Shown: in pieces, positions 1 through 7,877 of the stretch
Numbering within the stretch: position 1 is the first letter of the stretch
Layout of the letters: the number at the start of each line of letters is the position of its first letter
Assembly: GCF_014645815.1 (NCBI RefSeq)
Contig: NZ_BMML01000015.1
Location: forward strand, 160,477-224,476
Length of the DNA: 64,000 nt
Direction of reading: 5' to 3'
Source of the DNA: Streptomyces fuscichromogenes
Lineage (GTDB): Bacteria; Actinomycetota; Actinomycetes; Streptomycetales; Streptomycetaceae
Notes under the pieces: generated by a model
The model's input: only the letters and a program-made list of their open reading frames with translations
Told to the model about the DNA's origin: nothing
Database searches by the model: none
Program-made: the position numbers and the translations under genes

Positions 1-2
1 GT

Positions 3-392
3 CTTCGTTACTACGGGCAAGTCCGTGACCGTTATCGACGAATGCATCGTATTAGTGAGGTCGCTTCAATCGCGGCAGGGGCATTTACTGTTGTTGCGGC
101 GGGCCTTCGGGCGCCCGCCGCAATAACTGTTGTCTGTGCAGGGGTTGGTGTGTTTATCGCAGGAATCCGTCAGGTATTTGACCCGCTTGACGAGTGGGCG
201 CGAGCTGTTCAAGCTTGGACGACTTTGCGATCCTCGCTGGTGCGGTACGAGGTGGCTCGTGGAACGCCTGGCGAGAGTCGAGCAAGGCGGGCACTGCTCG
301 ATACCACGTTGAAGGTGTCGGAGGATGACACTGATCGCTGGATCGCGGCAAAGAGGCGTGTCGCAAAGGAGCTGAAGACTCAGAACGGGTGA
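3..392 (+). CDS. DUF4231/SLATT-like membrane protein, 5' end outside the window
   Basis: The reading frame is open from base 3 and the true start lies to the left of the window; an internal ATG at 42 would give 116 residues. The visible part begins with an arginine/tyrosine-rich stretch. It is followed by two closely spaced hydrophobic segments (about residues 7-24 and 27-44 from the internal ATG) and then an amphipathic, charged helix-rich tail. This layout resembles the C-terminal half of DUF4231/SLATT proteins, whose members sit in the membrane and are often found on mobile elements or beside defence genes. It lies just outside the orphan tRNA 3' end at 549-593, so it may be the last gene of an integrated element. 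The family assignment is by layout only. Confidence 0.5.
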   Translation, partial: LRYYGQVRDRYRRMHRISEVASIAAGAFTVVAAGLRAPAAITVVCAGVGVFIAGIRQVFDPLDEWARAVQAWTTLRSSLVRYEVARGTPGESRARRALLDTTLKVSEDDTDRWIAAKRRVAKELKTQNG

Positions 393-548
393 CAGAGCGA
401 GAGTGCTGTACCCGGTCTCAGTTGTGGTTTCAGTTGCCTTGCAATCCACCAGCGTCCCGAGTGGTCCGGCACAGTCGGAACTGGCTGTTGAGCAGGGAGG
501 AAGCCCGATTCCTGGACGTCCGTGTACGCTCCCGGACTAAGATCCGAC

Positions 549-593
549 AACTTGTAATGCGTAGGTCGTCGGTTCGAATCCGACAGGGGGCTC
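549..593 (+). other. Orphan 3' half of tRNA-Thr(UGU), probable att site
   Basis: The bases read as an anticodon loop CTTGTAA (anticodon TGT), the 3' strand of the anticodon stem, a variable loop, a full T-arm (GTCGG-TTCGAAT-CCGAC) and an acceptor 3' strand AGGGGGC. No matching D-arm or 5' acceptor strand (GCCCCCT) lies upstream, so this is not a complete tRNA gene. A duplicated tRNA 3' end is the usual scar left by site-specific integration of an element (attL or attR). The intact gene should lie at the other boundary, outside this window. Confidence 0.75.
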
Positions 594-1018
594 GGACAAG
601 GCGGGCCCCCCGCACGCAGGGCCTGTGAGCTGGTGTTCTCGGCCGCGCCCTCCGATGCCGGGCAGGTACGGCATCCACCCCGCACGGAGCGCCCGGCGGC
701 CGGTGACGGCCGGCGCGTCGTGGGGCGGACGGCCGCCGGTCCCTTCGTCTCTCCCGGTGTTCCCGTGTTTCCCGTGTCTCCGTGTTTCCCGTGTTTCCGG
801 CGCGGCCTCCCCGCCCGCCGAGCTGCTCAGGGGGCTCCGGCGATGCCCGGGGCGGCTCGTGCGTGAGAACCCTCATCCTCGAAACGGAACCTTGCCGCGG
901 CTCAAACGCGTCGGTGGCCCGACGTAGCGTCCTCCGTGAGACACCCCGGTGACGCCGACAGGCCCCGGGACCGCATGGGGGCGTATCCCGCGTCGATCCG
1001 ATGGGGATCCGGTTGGTA
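594..1018. other. Gene-free stretch between att scar and azole-peptide cluster
   Basis: I see no convincing gene here; the open frames lack ribosome binding sites and protein-like composition. It contains a short C/T-rich tandem tract (753-799). The last 150 bases should hold the promoter of the monooxygenase and precursor genes, but no clear -35/-10 pair stands out. Confidence 0.5.
753..799. repeat. Short tandem tract of CCCGTGTTT-like units
   Basis: About five imperfect 8-9 base units built on CCCGTGTTT run head to tail. The tract is strongly strand-asymmetric (pyrimidine plus G). It looks like slippage-generated low-complexity DNA in intergenic sequence; no function can be assigned. Confidence 0.6.
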
Positions 1019-1031
1019 GGGAGTGGTATCG

Positions 1032-2096
1032 GTGCGCTTCGGGCTTTCCTTTCTTCCTGACTGCACGCCGGAGACGAAATCTCCACAGACCTACTTCAGC
1101 GACGCGCTGGAGTTGTCGGTCCAGGCCGAGATGGGCGGTCTGGATTCGGTGAAGATGACCGAGCACTATCTGCACCACTACGGCGGCTACTGTCCCAGCC
1201 CCCTGGGTTTCCTGTCCGCCGTGGCCGCCCGGACGAAGTCCGTCAGGCTGATGACCGGCTGTGTTCTGCCGGTGTTCCACCACCCCGTTCAACTGGCCGC
1301 GGAAGCCGCCCAGGTGGACGCGATCAGCGGCGGCCGGCTCGACGTGGGATTCGCCCGGGCGTATCTGCCCGACGAATTCGACGCGCTGGGCCTGGAGATG
1401 GACGAGAGCACCGACCGGTTCCGCGAGACCATCCGCGCGGTGCTGCGGATCTGGACCGAGGAGAAGGTCAGCGAGCAGACGCCGTTCTTCTCCTATCGTG
1501 AGGTGACCGGCCTGCCGCGGCCCACCCAGCGGCCGCACCCGCCGGTGTGGGGCGCCGCGGTACGGACCCCGGAGAGCTTCACCTGGCTGGGCACGGAAGG
1601 GCTGGGGCTGCTGATCACCCCGCTGATCTCGCCGCACGAGTTCCGTGACCACCTCACCCTCTACCGCGACGCGTTCCGGACCGCGCACGGCGGCTCCGCG
1701 CTGCGGCCACGGGTCGCGGCCAGCCTGCCGCTGGTGGTCGCGGACACCGACGAGCGCGCGGAGGAGCTCGCCGAGACCTACCTGCGGCGCTACCTGGACG
1801 TGTGGGCGGAGGCCGTGAGCCCGTGGGACCGGCGGGAGTCCTCGGCCTACCGCGGCTACTCCGGGTTCGGCTGGATGCTGCGCGGTCTGCGGCCCACCAC
1901 GCTCTACACCGAGGGCGGCGCGATCGTCGGATCGCCGGCCACGGTCATCGAGCGCATCCGCGCGTTCAACGACCACATCGGCGGCGTCGACCAGATCCTG
2001 TGGCAGATCGATTTCGGCGCGATGCCGCTTCCCGAAGCTCGGCGGACCTTGGAGCTCTTCTGCGACAAGGTGCTGCCGGAGGTGAAATCGCTGTGA
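1032..2096 (+). CDS. Luciferase-like (LLM class) flavin-dependent monooxygenase
   Basis: A 354-residue protein of the bacterial luciferase-like family, which uses FMNH2 or F420 to oxidise or reduce a substrate. The N-terminus RFGLSFLPD and the EHYLHHYGGYCPSP stretch (about residues 44-57) are typical of the first half of the TIM barrel, and a C-terminal helix-rich part follows. The GTG at 1032 is chosen over the GTG at 1023 because GGGAG at 1019-1023 is correctly spaced only for 1032. The gene lies 66 bases before the first precursor gene on the same strand, so it is probably part of the peptide pathway, perhaps as a tailoring hydroxylase or an F420-dependent reductase. The substrate cannot be read from the sequence. 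Confidence 0.85.
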   Translation: MRFGLSFLPDCTPETKSPQTYFSDALELSVQAEMGGLDSVKMTEHYLHHYGGYCPSPLGFLSAVAARTKSVRLMTGCVLPVFHHPVQLAAEAAQVDAISGGRLDVGFARAYLPDEFDALGLEMDESTDRFRETIRAVLRIWTEEKVSEQTPFFSYREVTGLPRPTQRPHPPVWGAAVRTPESFTWLGTEGLGLLITPLISPHEFRDHLTLYRDAFRTAHGGSALRPRVAASLPLVVADTDERAEELAETYLRRYLDVWAEAVSPWDRRESSAYRGYSGFGWMLRGLRPTTLYTEGGAIVGSPATVIERIRAFNDHIGGVDQILWQIDFGAMPLPEARRTLELFCDKVLPEVKSL

Positions 2097-2162
2097 CCTG
2101 AGAGTGCGGCCGTGGCGATATCACCGGTCAGAGAAATCGCAGCGGGAAAGGGGGTGAAAGAC

Positions 2163-2330
2163 ATGGAGGAATTCGACGAGTTGGTGCTGGACGACAGTGC
2201 CTTCGAGCTGGTGGACCTGGGCAAGGTGGTGCCCGCCTCGGTGACGGCCGGTTACGGCCTCACGGAGCTGTCCGCTTCCGGTGGCCAGAGCAGCTGTTGC
2301 TGCTGCTGCCCGTGCTGCTCCTGCACCTGA
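2163..2330 (+). CDS. Thiopeptide-like azole peptide precursor, copy A
   Basis: A 55-residue precursor with an acidic leader (about residues 1-42) and a C-terminal core, most simply SSCCCCCPCCSCT (residues 43-55). The leader's AGYGLTELSAS stretch matches the AGHGMTE-type end of thiopeptide and goadsporin-class leaders. The core has eight Cys, five of them consecutive, one Pro, three Ser and a terminal Thr, and no other residues, as expected for a substrate of YcaO cyclodehydratase and LanB dehydratase. Ser43 and Ser53 are ten residues apart and Ser44 and Ser53 nine apart, the spacings used for the pyridine rings of 29- and 26-membered thiopeptides. The start is set by AAGGGGGTGA eight bases before ATG. 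The cleavage point is inferred. Confidence 0.9.
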   Translation: MEEFDELVLDDSAFELVDLGKVVPASVTAGYGLTELSASGGQSSCCCCCPCCSCT

Positions 2331-2407
2331 TCGGACACGGATTTCCGGTCCTGGTCTCCGGTGCGTTTCTCCCCTGTCGGAACCGAGCGGGAAAGGGGGT
2401 GAAAGAC

Positions 2408-2575
2408 ATGGAGGAATTCGACGAGTTGGTGCTGGACGACAGTGCCTTCGAGCTGGTGGACCTGGGCAAGGTGGTGCCCGCCTCGGTGACGGCCGGTTAC
2501 GGCCTCACGGAGCTGTCCGCTTCCGGTGGCGCGAGCAGCTGTTGCTGCTGCTGCCCGTGCTGCTCCTGCACCTGA
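2408..2575 (+). CDS. Thiopeptide-like azole peptide precursor, copy B
   Basis: Identical to copy A except Gln42 is Ala, the residue just before the predicted core. Both copies would therefore give the same SSCCCCCPCCSCT core, and the difference could affect only leader removal. It has the same AAGGGGGTGA ribosome binding site. It is followed by 121 bases before the leader-binding protein gene, with no obvious strong terminator between, so readthrough from the precursor promoter is likely. A second copy with an unchanged core suggests gene dosage rather than product diversity. Confidence 0.9.
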   Translation: MEEFDELVLDDSAFELVDLGKVVPASVTAGYGLTELSASGGASSCCCCCPCCSCT

Positions 2576-2696
2576 TCCGGGTGCTGATCCTTCCGGCACA
2601 TGTGCTCTAGCCGGTGCGTGTACGTGAAAGGGGACCGGGTGGCTCTCGGTCCTCCTGCTGGCCAGTTGTCGACCAATTCACGAAGAAGCGGTGGTC

Positions 2697-4682
2697 ATGG
2701 AAGTAGATGTCGAGAAGGTGCGGCCGCGACTGCGCGGGGACGTCTACGTCATGCGCGTCCAGGAGGGTGCGTACATACGCAGCAACCTCGGCGGGTCGAT
2801 GCTCAAGGGCGCGTCGACGTACGAGTGGATCCAGCGGATCGCGCCGATGCTGGACGGCACCCGGACCCTCGGCGAGCTGTGCGCGGCCGTGCCGGAGTCC
2901 AGCCGTGCCGCCCTGGCCAAGCTGATCCTGCTCCTGCACGGCAAGGGGTACGTCAAGAACGTGCTGGACGACCGTCCGCACACGCTGACCCCCGACCTGG
3001 CCAGGACCTACGCGGCCAACATCGCCTTCGTCGAGTACTTCACCGATTCGCCGGAGCTCCGCTTCGAGCGCTACCGCGACAGCACCGTCGTGCTGGCCGG
3101 GTCCGGCCCGCTGTTGCAGGCCCTGGCCAACTCGCAGCTGCGCGCCGGTGTGCGCGCACCCGTGCTGGCGCCGTTCGCCGAGTCGCCGTTCGACCGCGAC
3201 CGCGTCGCCGAGCACCTCGCCGCCGCGCGGGAACAGGACCCGGAGCAGCGGATCGGCTACCGGGACGGTGACGCCCGCGACCTCGGCCAGGTCGTGGCCG
3301 ACGCCACCATGGTGCTGCACGTCGCGGACCGCCCCATGATCGACCGGGCCCGGTTGCTGCCCGTCGCGGCCGGGGCCGCGGGCGCCTCTTCCGCCCAGGC
3401 CGTGGTGGTGGGCGACGAGGCCTGGATCGGCCCGGTGACCGGCAAGGACGGCGACGCCACCGCCTGGGAGTCGGCCTGGCGGCGGCTGTGCGCGCTCGCG
3501 CCGGACACCGTCGGCGCGGATCTGCGCGACCATCCGGAGGCGGCGCCGAGCGAGTTCCTGCGCGGTCCCACGGTCGCGCTGGTCGCCAACCACCTGTGCT
3601 TCGCGGCGTTCCGGCATCTCACGGGGATCGACGAGGGCACGGGCGCCGATCACCTGGTCCGGTTCGACCTGGAGACGCTGGAGACCGCGAACCACGCCTT
3701 CGTGCCGCACCCGCTCGCGCTGCCCGCCGTCCCCGACGACCCGGCCCGGCTGTCCGCGCTGGCGGGCGCGGCACCCGTCGACGACGAGGAACTGGCCCGG
3801 CGCGCGGTGGACTGCGTCGACCCGCGGACCGGCCTGTTCGCCGAGATCACCGAGCGCGACTACGAGCAGCTGCCGCTGTTCGTCAGCGAGGTCGTGGTCT
3901 CCGACCCGGTCGGCCTGGCCGGCGGTCCGTTCCCGGTGCACGGCTACGGCGAGAGCGTGGTCGAGTCACGCCAGCGGGCGGTCCGGCGCGCCGTCGAGCG
4001 CTACGCGGCGGTCATGGCCGACCCCCGCCGGGGCGACCGGCTGCACGGCCTGGACGTGCTCACCGGGGAGCCGGTCGCGGTCGACGCCGCGGCGGTCCTC
4101 CCCGCGCCGACCGCCGCTTCCGGACGCGACTGGTCGCAGGCCGTGCGGGCCGCCGTGGTCGCGCTCGCCGACGACAGCGTCGTCGCGGCACTGCCGACCG
4201 CGACCGGACCGCTGCCCCGGCTGGACCTGGACGGCGCCGGACTGACCCCGCGCGGTGCGCGCTGCCTGAAGCTGCTGGAGATCGTCGGGCAGTCCGTCGA
4301 GGTCCACGATCTGTCCGGCCTGCTCGGGCTGCCCGCGTTCGCGTTCACCACCCCGCAGGGCACCGTCGCCTACGCGAGCGGTCTGGAGGCCGACGCCGCG
4401 CTGGAGCGGGGTCTCGAACAGACGCTGCTCGCCTACCAGTCCCGGACCGCCGACCAGCCCGGCTACGCGCCGGCGCCGGTACCCGAGCTGCCCGCCCACC
4501 TGCGGGGAGAGACGGGATCCCGGCCGGGCACGGGATCCCGGCCGGACTCCGTGACCCTGGAGGAGGCGGTGGCGGCGCTGACGCGGGAGGGCGGCCGCGT
4601 GGTCGCCGTACCGCTCGACCACGATCCCTTCCTCGCCCGTACCTGTCCTTTCGTGGTGCGAGCCGTGGTCGTCCATGGCTGA
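2697..4682 (+). CDS. Ocin-ThiF-like leader-binding partner protein of the cyclodehydratase
   Basis: A 661-residue E1-like protein. Residues about 1-85 look like an RRE (PqqD-like winged helix): two short strands with a VYVMRVQEGAYIRSN hairpin, then helices ending in ALAKLILLLHGKGYVKN. RREs grip the precursor leader. A degenerate Rossmann-like region (VVLAGSGPLLQAL, about 125-137) follows, without recognisable adenylation or cysteine motifs, as usual for Ocin-ThiF-like proteins. The last third resembles a YcaO-like fold without its ATP-binding motifs. Size and position match TbtF/LazF-type proteins of thiopeptide clusters, which deliver the leader to the YcaO enzyme. It overlaps the next gene by 8 bases. 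It is the only separate RRE protein seen in the cluster, so it may serve both maturation sets. Confidence 0.8.
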   Translation: MEVDVEKVRPRLRGDVYVMRVQEGAYIRSNLGGSMLKGASTYEWIQRIAPMLDGTRTLGELCAAVPESSRAALAKLILLLHGKGYVKNVLDDRPHTLTPDLARTYAANIAFVEYFTDSPELRFERYRDSTVVLAGSGPLLQALANSQLRAGVRAPVLAPFAESPFDRDRVAEHLAAAREQDPEQRIGYRDGDARDLGQVVADATMVLHVADRPMIDRARLLPVAAGAAGASSAQAVVVGDEAWIGPVTGKDGDATAWESAWRRLCALAPDTVGADLRDHPEAAPSEFLRGPTVALVANHLCFAAFRHLTGIDEGTGADHLVRFDLETLETANHAFVPHPLALPAVPDDPARLSALAGAAPVDDEELARRAVDCVDPRTGLFAEITERDYEQLPLFVSEVVVSDPVGLAGGPFPVHGYGESVVESRQRAVRRAVERYAAVMADPRRGDRLHGLDVLTGEPVAVDAAAVLPAPTAASGRDWSQAVRAAVVALADDSVVAALPTATGPLPRLDLDGAGLTPRGARCLKLLEIVGQSVEVHDLSGLLGLPAFAFTTPQGTVAYASGLEADAALERGLEQTLLAYQSRTADQPGYAPAPVPELPAHLRGETGSRPGTGSRPDSVTLEEAVAALTREGGRVVAVPLDHDPFLARTCPFVVRAVVVHG

Positions 4683-6327
4683 TCGGCCACAGGTGCTCCG
4701 CGAACCGCGTCAGGTGGTCGTCGGGCCGTGGCCGCCGGGCTGCCCGGAGTGCCTGCGCACGCGGCGCGCCGCGGCGGCGTCCGCCGAACGCGCCGCCGAG
4801 ATGGGCGTCGAGGTGCCGGACCGGGAGCTGCCGACCTTCCTCGCGGACACCGTCGCCGGGCTGGCCGCGGCCGGTCCCGAGGCCCAGCGGTTCTGGACCG
4901 TCGACACGGCCACGCTCGCGCTGTCCCGGCACGGCTTTCTCACCGATCCGCGCTGTCCGCGGTGTTCGGCCCCGCCCGCCGACACCGAACAGGGCGCGAA
5001 GCCCGTCCGGCGGGCGCGGGCCAAGCTCTCGCCCGGGTCGAGCCGGGTCCGCGAGCTGGACCGGAACGCGCTCGCCGCGGCCTACGTCGACGGACAGAGC
5101 GGCCTGATCCCGTCCGTCACCTCCTACACGCAGCACGCGTTCCCGTTCACCGAGGCCGTCCTGGCCGTGCCCGGGGTGTCCAGGGAGGCGGCCGGCTACG
5201 GCCGTACCCGGGACTTCGACTCCGCGTGGTCCATCGCGGTGGCGGAGTCGCTGGAACGGCTCGCCGCGTACGCGCCGGCCAAGCGGACCGGCGTGACGGC
5301 CGGCTACGCCGACGTGGCCGACGACGCGATCGACCCCCGCTCCCTCGGCCTGTATCCCCCCGACCGGTTCCTGGTCCCGGGCTTCCCGTACCGGGAGTTC
5401 ACCGAGGACGCGGTCACCGACTGGGTGTGGGGCTACTCGTTCGGCCGCGGCCGGCCCGTGCTCGTACCGGAGAGCTTCGTCTACTACCGGCTGCCGAAGC
5501 CGCCGGGCGGCGGCCACGGCTTCGCCTGCGAGATCTCCAGCGGCTGCGCGCTCGGGGGGTGTTACGAGGAGGCGGTGCTGCACGGCATCCTCGAAGTCGC
5601 CGAGCGCGACGCGTTCCTGCTGGCCTGGTACGGGCGGACACCGCTGCCCGAGATCGACCTGGCCACGGTGCCCGACCGCCGGATCCCGCTGGTCGCCGAG
5701 CGCGTCGAACGGCAGGGCTACCGCGTGCACGTCTTCGACACCACGCGGGAGCACGGGATCCCGTCGTTCTGGACGCTCGCCGAGGACGTCACCGGAACCG
5801 GACGGCCCAGGGCCGTCTCGACCGGCGGCAGCGGACTGGACCCGGCCGCGGCGATCCTCGCCGCGCTGCACGAACTGAGCCAGACCGTCGAGTACGTCAC
5901 CGTCCTCGCGTTCGACCCGGGCTGGCGCGACCGGGCCCGGCACCTGGCCGGCCATCCGGACGACGTGGTCTCGATGGCCGACCACCTGCTCTGCGCGGCC
6001 GACCCGGACAGCTTCGACCGGTACTCCTTCCTGCTCGACGCCCCGCAGCCGCTGGCCTGGGACCGGGGACTCGCCCGCTGGCACTGGCCGCGCCACCCCG
6101 ACATCGGCGCGGATCTCGACGAGGCCGTACGGCGGTTCGCCGCGGCCGGCATGGACGTCGTCGCCGTCGACACCACCTCCACGGAACAGACATCGGGAGG
6201 CTTCAGATGCGTCAAGGTGATGGCACCGGGCTCGGTGCCGATGACCTTCGGACACGCGGCCCGGCGGGTGACCGGCCTGCCCCGGCTCCCCGAGGTGCGC
6301 AACCCGCACCCGCATCCGTTTCCGTGA
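4675..6327 (+). CDS. YcaO cyclodehydratase (SagD/TbtG type), set 1
   Basis: A 550-residue YcaO protein that phosphorylates the amide backbone with ATP and converts Cys (or Ser/Thr) into azolines. ATP/Mg motifs are visible: AVAESLERL (about 186-194) and the stretch GCALGGCYEEAVLHGILEV followed by AERD (about 290-313). The C-terminus NPHPHPFP is the proline-rich tail that reaches the active site in this family. Two CxxC pairs near residues 23-26 and 94-97 probably bind a structural zinc, a feature normally belonging to the fused E1-like half. The gene overlaps its partner (2697-4682) by 8 bases, so the usual fusion is split here. It is paralogous to the YcaO at 13028. Confidence 0.93.
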   Translation: MADRPQVLREPRQVVVGPWPPGCPECLRTRRAAAASAERAAEMGVEVPDRELPTFLADTVAGLAAAGPEAQRFWTVDTATLALSRHGFLTDPRCPRCSAPPADTEQGAKPVRRARAKLSPGSSRVRELDRNALAAAYVDGQSGLIPSVTSYTQHAFPFTEAVLAVPGVSREAAGYGRTRDFDSAWSIAVAESLERLAAYAPAKRTGVTAGYADVADDAIDPRSLGLYPPDRFLVPGFPYREFTEDAVTDWVWGYSFGRGRPVLVPESFVYYRLPKPPGGGHGFACEISSGCALGGCYEEAVLHGILEVAERDAFLLAWYGRTPLPEIDLATVPDRRIPLVAERVERQGYRVHVFDTTREHGIPSFWTLAEDVTGTGRPRAVSTGGSGLDPAAAILAALHELSQTVEYVTVLAFDPGWRDRARHLAGHPDDVVSMADHLLCAADPDSFDRYSFLLDAPQPLAWDRGLARWHWPRHPDIGADLDEAVRRFAAAGMDVVAVDTTSTEQTSGGFRCVKVMAPGSVPMTFGHAARRVTGLPRLPEVRNPHPHPFP

Positions 6328-7877
6328 CCGCGCGCGAGGACGGCGCCGGCCGGGAGTTCTGGCGGGTCAGCCTGGAGGACCTCGCCGTCGCGATGGAGAC
6401 CCGGCAGTCGGAGTACGGCAACCCGGACGAGCCGCTGAAGTTCAAGATCTACCGGGGCCGGCCCCGCCGCCCGCTGACCACCAGGGTCCCCAGGGAGCTG
6501 ACGAGGGTCACGGCGCTGGACGAGCCCGCGCTGTCGACGCTGCTGCGCTACGGCTACGGCATCTCCCGGCAGGAGTTCGACACCGACGGGACCTGGCCCT
6601 ACCACCGGATGGTCGCCTCCGCGCGCTGCCTGTTCGGCGTCCAGCTGTACGTGTGCCTGGCCGACGGCGTCCACCACTACGACGCCCCGCACCACGCGCT
6701 GGTGCGGCTGCGCGAGGGGGACCACCGGCGCCTGCTGGCCGACGCGGCCGGAGCGGCCGGCGACCTGCCGGAGGCCGTGTTCGTGCTCGCCGGGCTGTTC
6801 TCCAAGACCGCGTACATCTACCGCGACTACGCCTACCGGCTGTGCACGCAGGAGGCCGGTCTGCTCGCCGGGAACATCGACCTGGTGGCGCGGGCCATGG
6901 GGCTGCGCGCCCATGTGCACCACCAGTTCGTCGACGAGCCGGTCAACCGGCTGCTCGGACTCGACCAGGACGAGGAACCGGCCCTCGTGGTCCTGCCGCT
7001 GCACTTCTCCGCCGCCGGGATCCGGCGCGCCACGGCCGTCCGGACCGCCGAGGCGCTGGCCGCGGCCCTCGACCCGATCGAGCCCGCCGTCGTCCCCGGC
7101 GGGCTGAGGGTCGCGCAGGCCTGCCCGACCCTGACGAAGGTCAACCGCGCGTCCCTGCGCACGGACACCGCGGGCTTCGCGACGGCCGGACCGGACGCCC
7201 TGCCGGAGTCCGACGCGTCCGGTGGCGTACCGCTGCCCCTGCCCGCCGCCGACGTCCCGGAGGCCGGCCTCGCCGGCGTGCTGCGGGCGCGCGACTCCGG
7301 GCCCGGGGTCTTCCGGCCGGTCGCCTCGCGGGTCGACGGCGTCGAACTCTGGACACGGCTGGCCCGCGCCCGCACCGGGGTGACCAGCGACGCGGTTCCG
7401 GCCGGCGGACCCGCGCCGCTGGAGGTCTACCTGACCGTCGGCGACCTCACCGGGATACCGGCGGGCTGCTACCGGCTCGACCGGGACACCGGCGCACTGC
7501 ATCCGGCCGGTCCGGCGGGCGGCGGCAGCGACGCCCTCACGGCGATCGAGCGCGTCACCATCCCGGGGCCGGTCTTCCGGCACATGAACGCCGTCGTGCA
7601 TCTCGTCGGCGACCGCGACTGGGCCTTCGACACCTTCGGCGACCGCGGCTACCGCGTGCTCAGCCAGGAGGCCGGGTTGCTCGCGCACCGGGTGTGCGTC
7701 GCCGCCGCGGCCCAGGGCCTGTCCGGCCGGATCGTCAACGCCTACCACGCCGAGGGGGTGCGCGCGGCCCTCGGTCTGACCCAGCGGCGCCACACCCCGG
7801 TCTTCCAGATCCTGCTGGCCAGGACGGGGCCGGGCGGACGCGTGATCGTACCCGTCGAGCCCGAGGCGGTGGAGTGA
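6324..7877 (+). CDS. SagB-type azoline dehydrogenase, set 1
   Basis: A 517-residue FMN-dependent dehydrogenase of the SagB/McbC nitroreductase family, which oxidises azolines to aromatic azoles. Two nitroreductase-like halves are visible. The first (about 1-260) has LLRYGYGISR and the RLCTQEAGLLAGN helix; the second (about 310-517) has VYLTVGDLTGIPAGCYRLD and RVLSQEAGLLAHRV. Double-domain SagB proteins are usual in thiopeptide clusters. The GTG start at 6324 overlaps the previous stop as GTGA, so translation is coupled. A second paralogue at 11512 is shorter. Which halves bind FMN cannot be decided by eye. Confidence 0.9.
   Translation: MTAREDGAGREFWRVSLEDLAVAMETRQSEYGNPDEPLKFKIYRGRPRRPLTTRVPRELTRVTALDEPALSTLLRYGYGISRQEFDTDGTWPYHRMVASARCLFGVQLYVCLADGVHHYDAPHHALVRLREGDHRRLLADAAGAAGDLPEAVFVLAGLFSKTAYIYRDYAYRLCTQEAGLLAGNIDLVARAMGLRAHVHHQFVDEPVNRLLGLDQDEEPALVVLPLHFSAAGIRRATAVRTAEALAAALDPIEPAVVPGGLRVAQACPTLTKVNRASLRTDTAGFATAGPDALPESDASGGVPLPLPAADVPEAGLAGVLRARDSGPGVFRPVASRVDGVELWTRLARARTGVTSDAVPAGGPAPLEVYLTVGDLTGIPAGCYRLDRDTGALHPAGPAGGGSDALTAIERVTIPGPVFRHMNAVVHLVGDRDWAFDTFGDRGYRVLSQEAGLLAHRVCVAAAAQGLSGRIVNAYHAEGVRAALGLTQRRHTPVFQILLARTGPGGRVIVPVEPEAVE

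Larger units (their letters stand above)
2141..2577 (+). repeat. Tandem duplication of a 192-bp precursor-gene unit
   Basis: Bases 2141-2332 and 2386-2577 are copies at an offset of 245. They include the ribosome binding site, the whole 55-codon gene and the stop codon. The only differences I see are in one codon (CAG versus GCG). A 53-base unique spacer separates them. The near identity points to a recent duplication or ongoing gene conversion. Confidence 0.9.

Noticed and set aside
510..593. Complete tRNA gene
   Set aside because: No D-arm or 5' acceptor strand pairs with the 3' half, so only a fragment is claimed.
430..1086. 218-codon minus-strand frame in the left intergenic region
   Set aside because: Low-complexity Arg/Pro-rich translation, no binding site, and it crosses the tRNA fragment and the repeat tract.
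2625..2655. Attenuator-like hairpin (GACCG...CGGTC) between precursor B and the leader-binding gene
   Set aside because: The stem is only five base pairs with a long loop; too weak to call.
4728..6323. Long open frame preceding and in frame with the set-1 SagB gene
   Set aside because: It is the shifted frame of the YcaO gene, Arg/Gly/Pro-rich with no domain; the real SagB product starts at the GTGA overlap at 6324.
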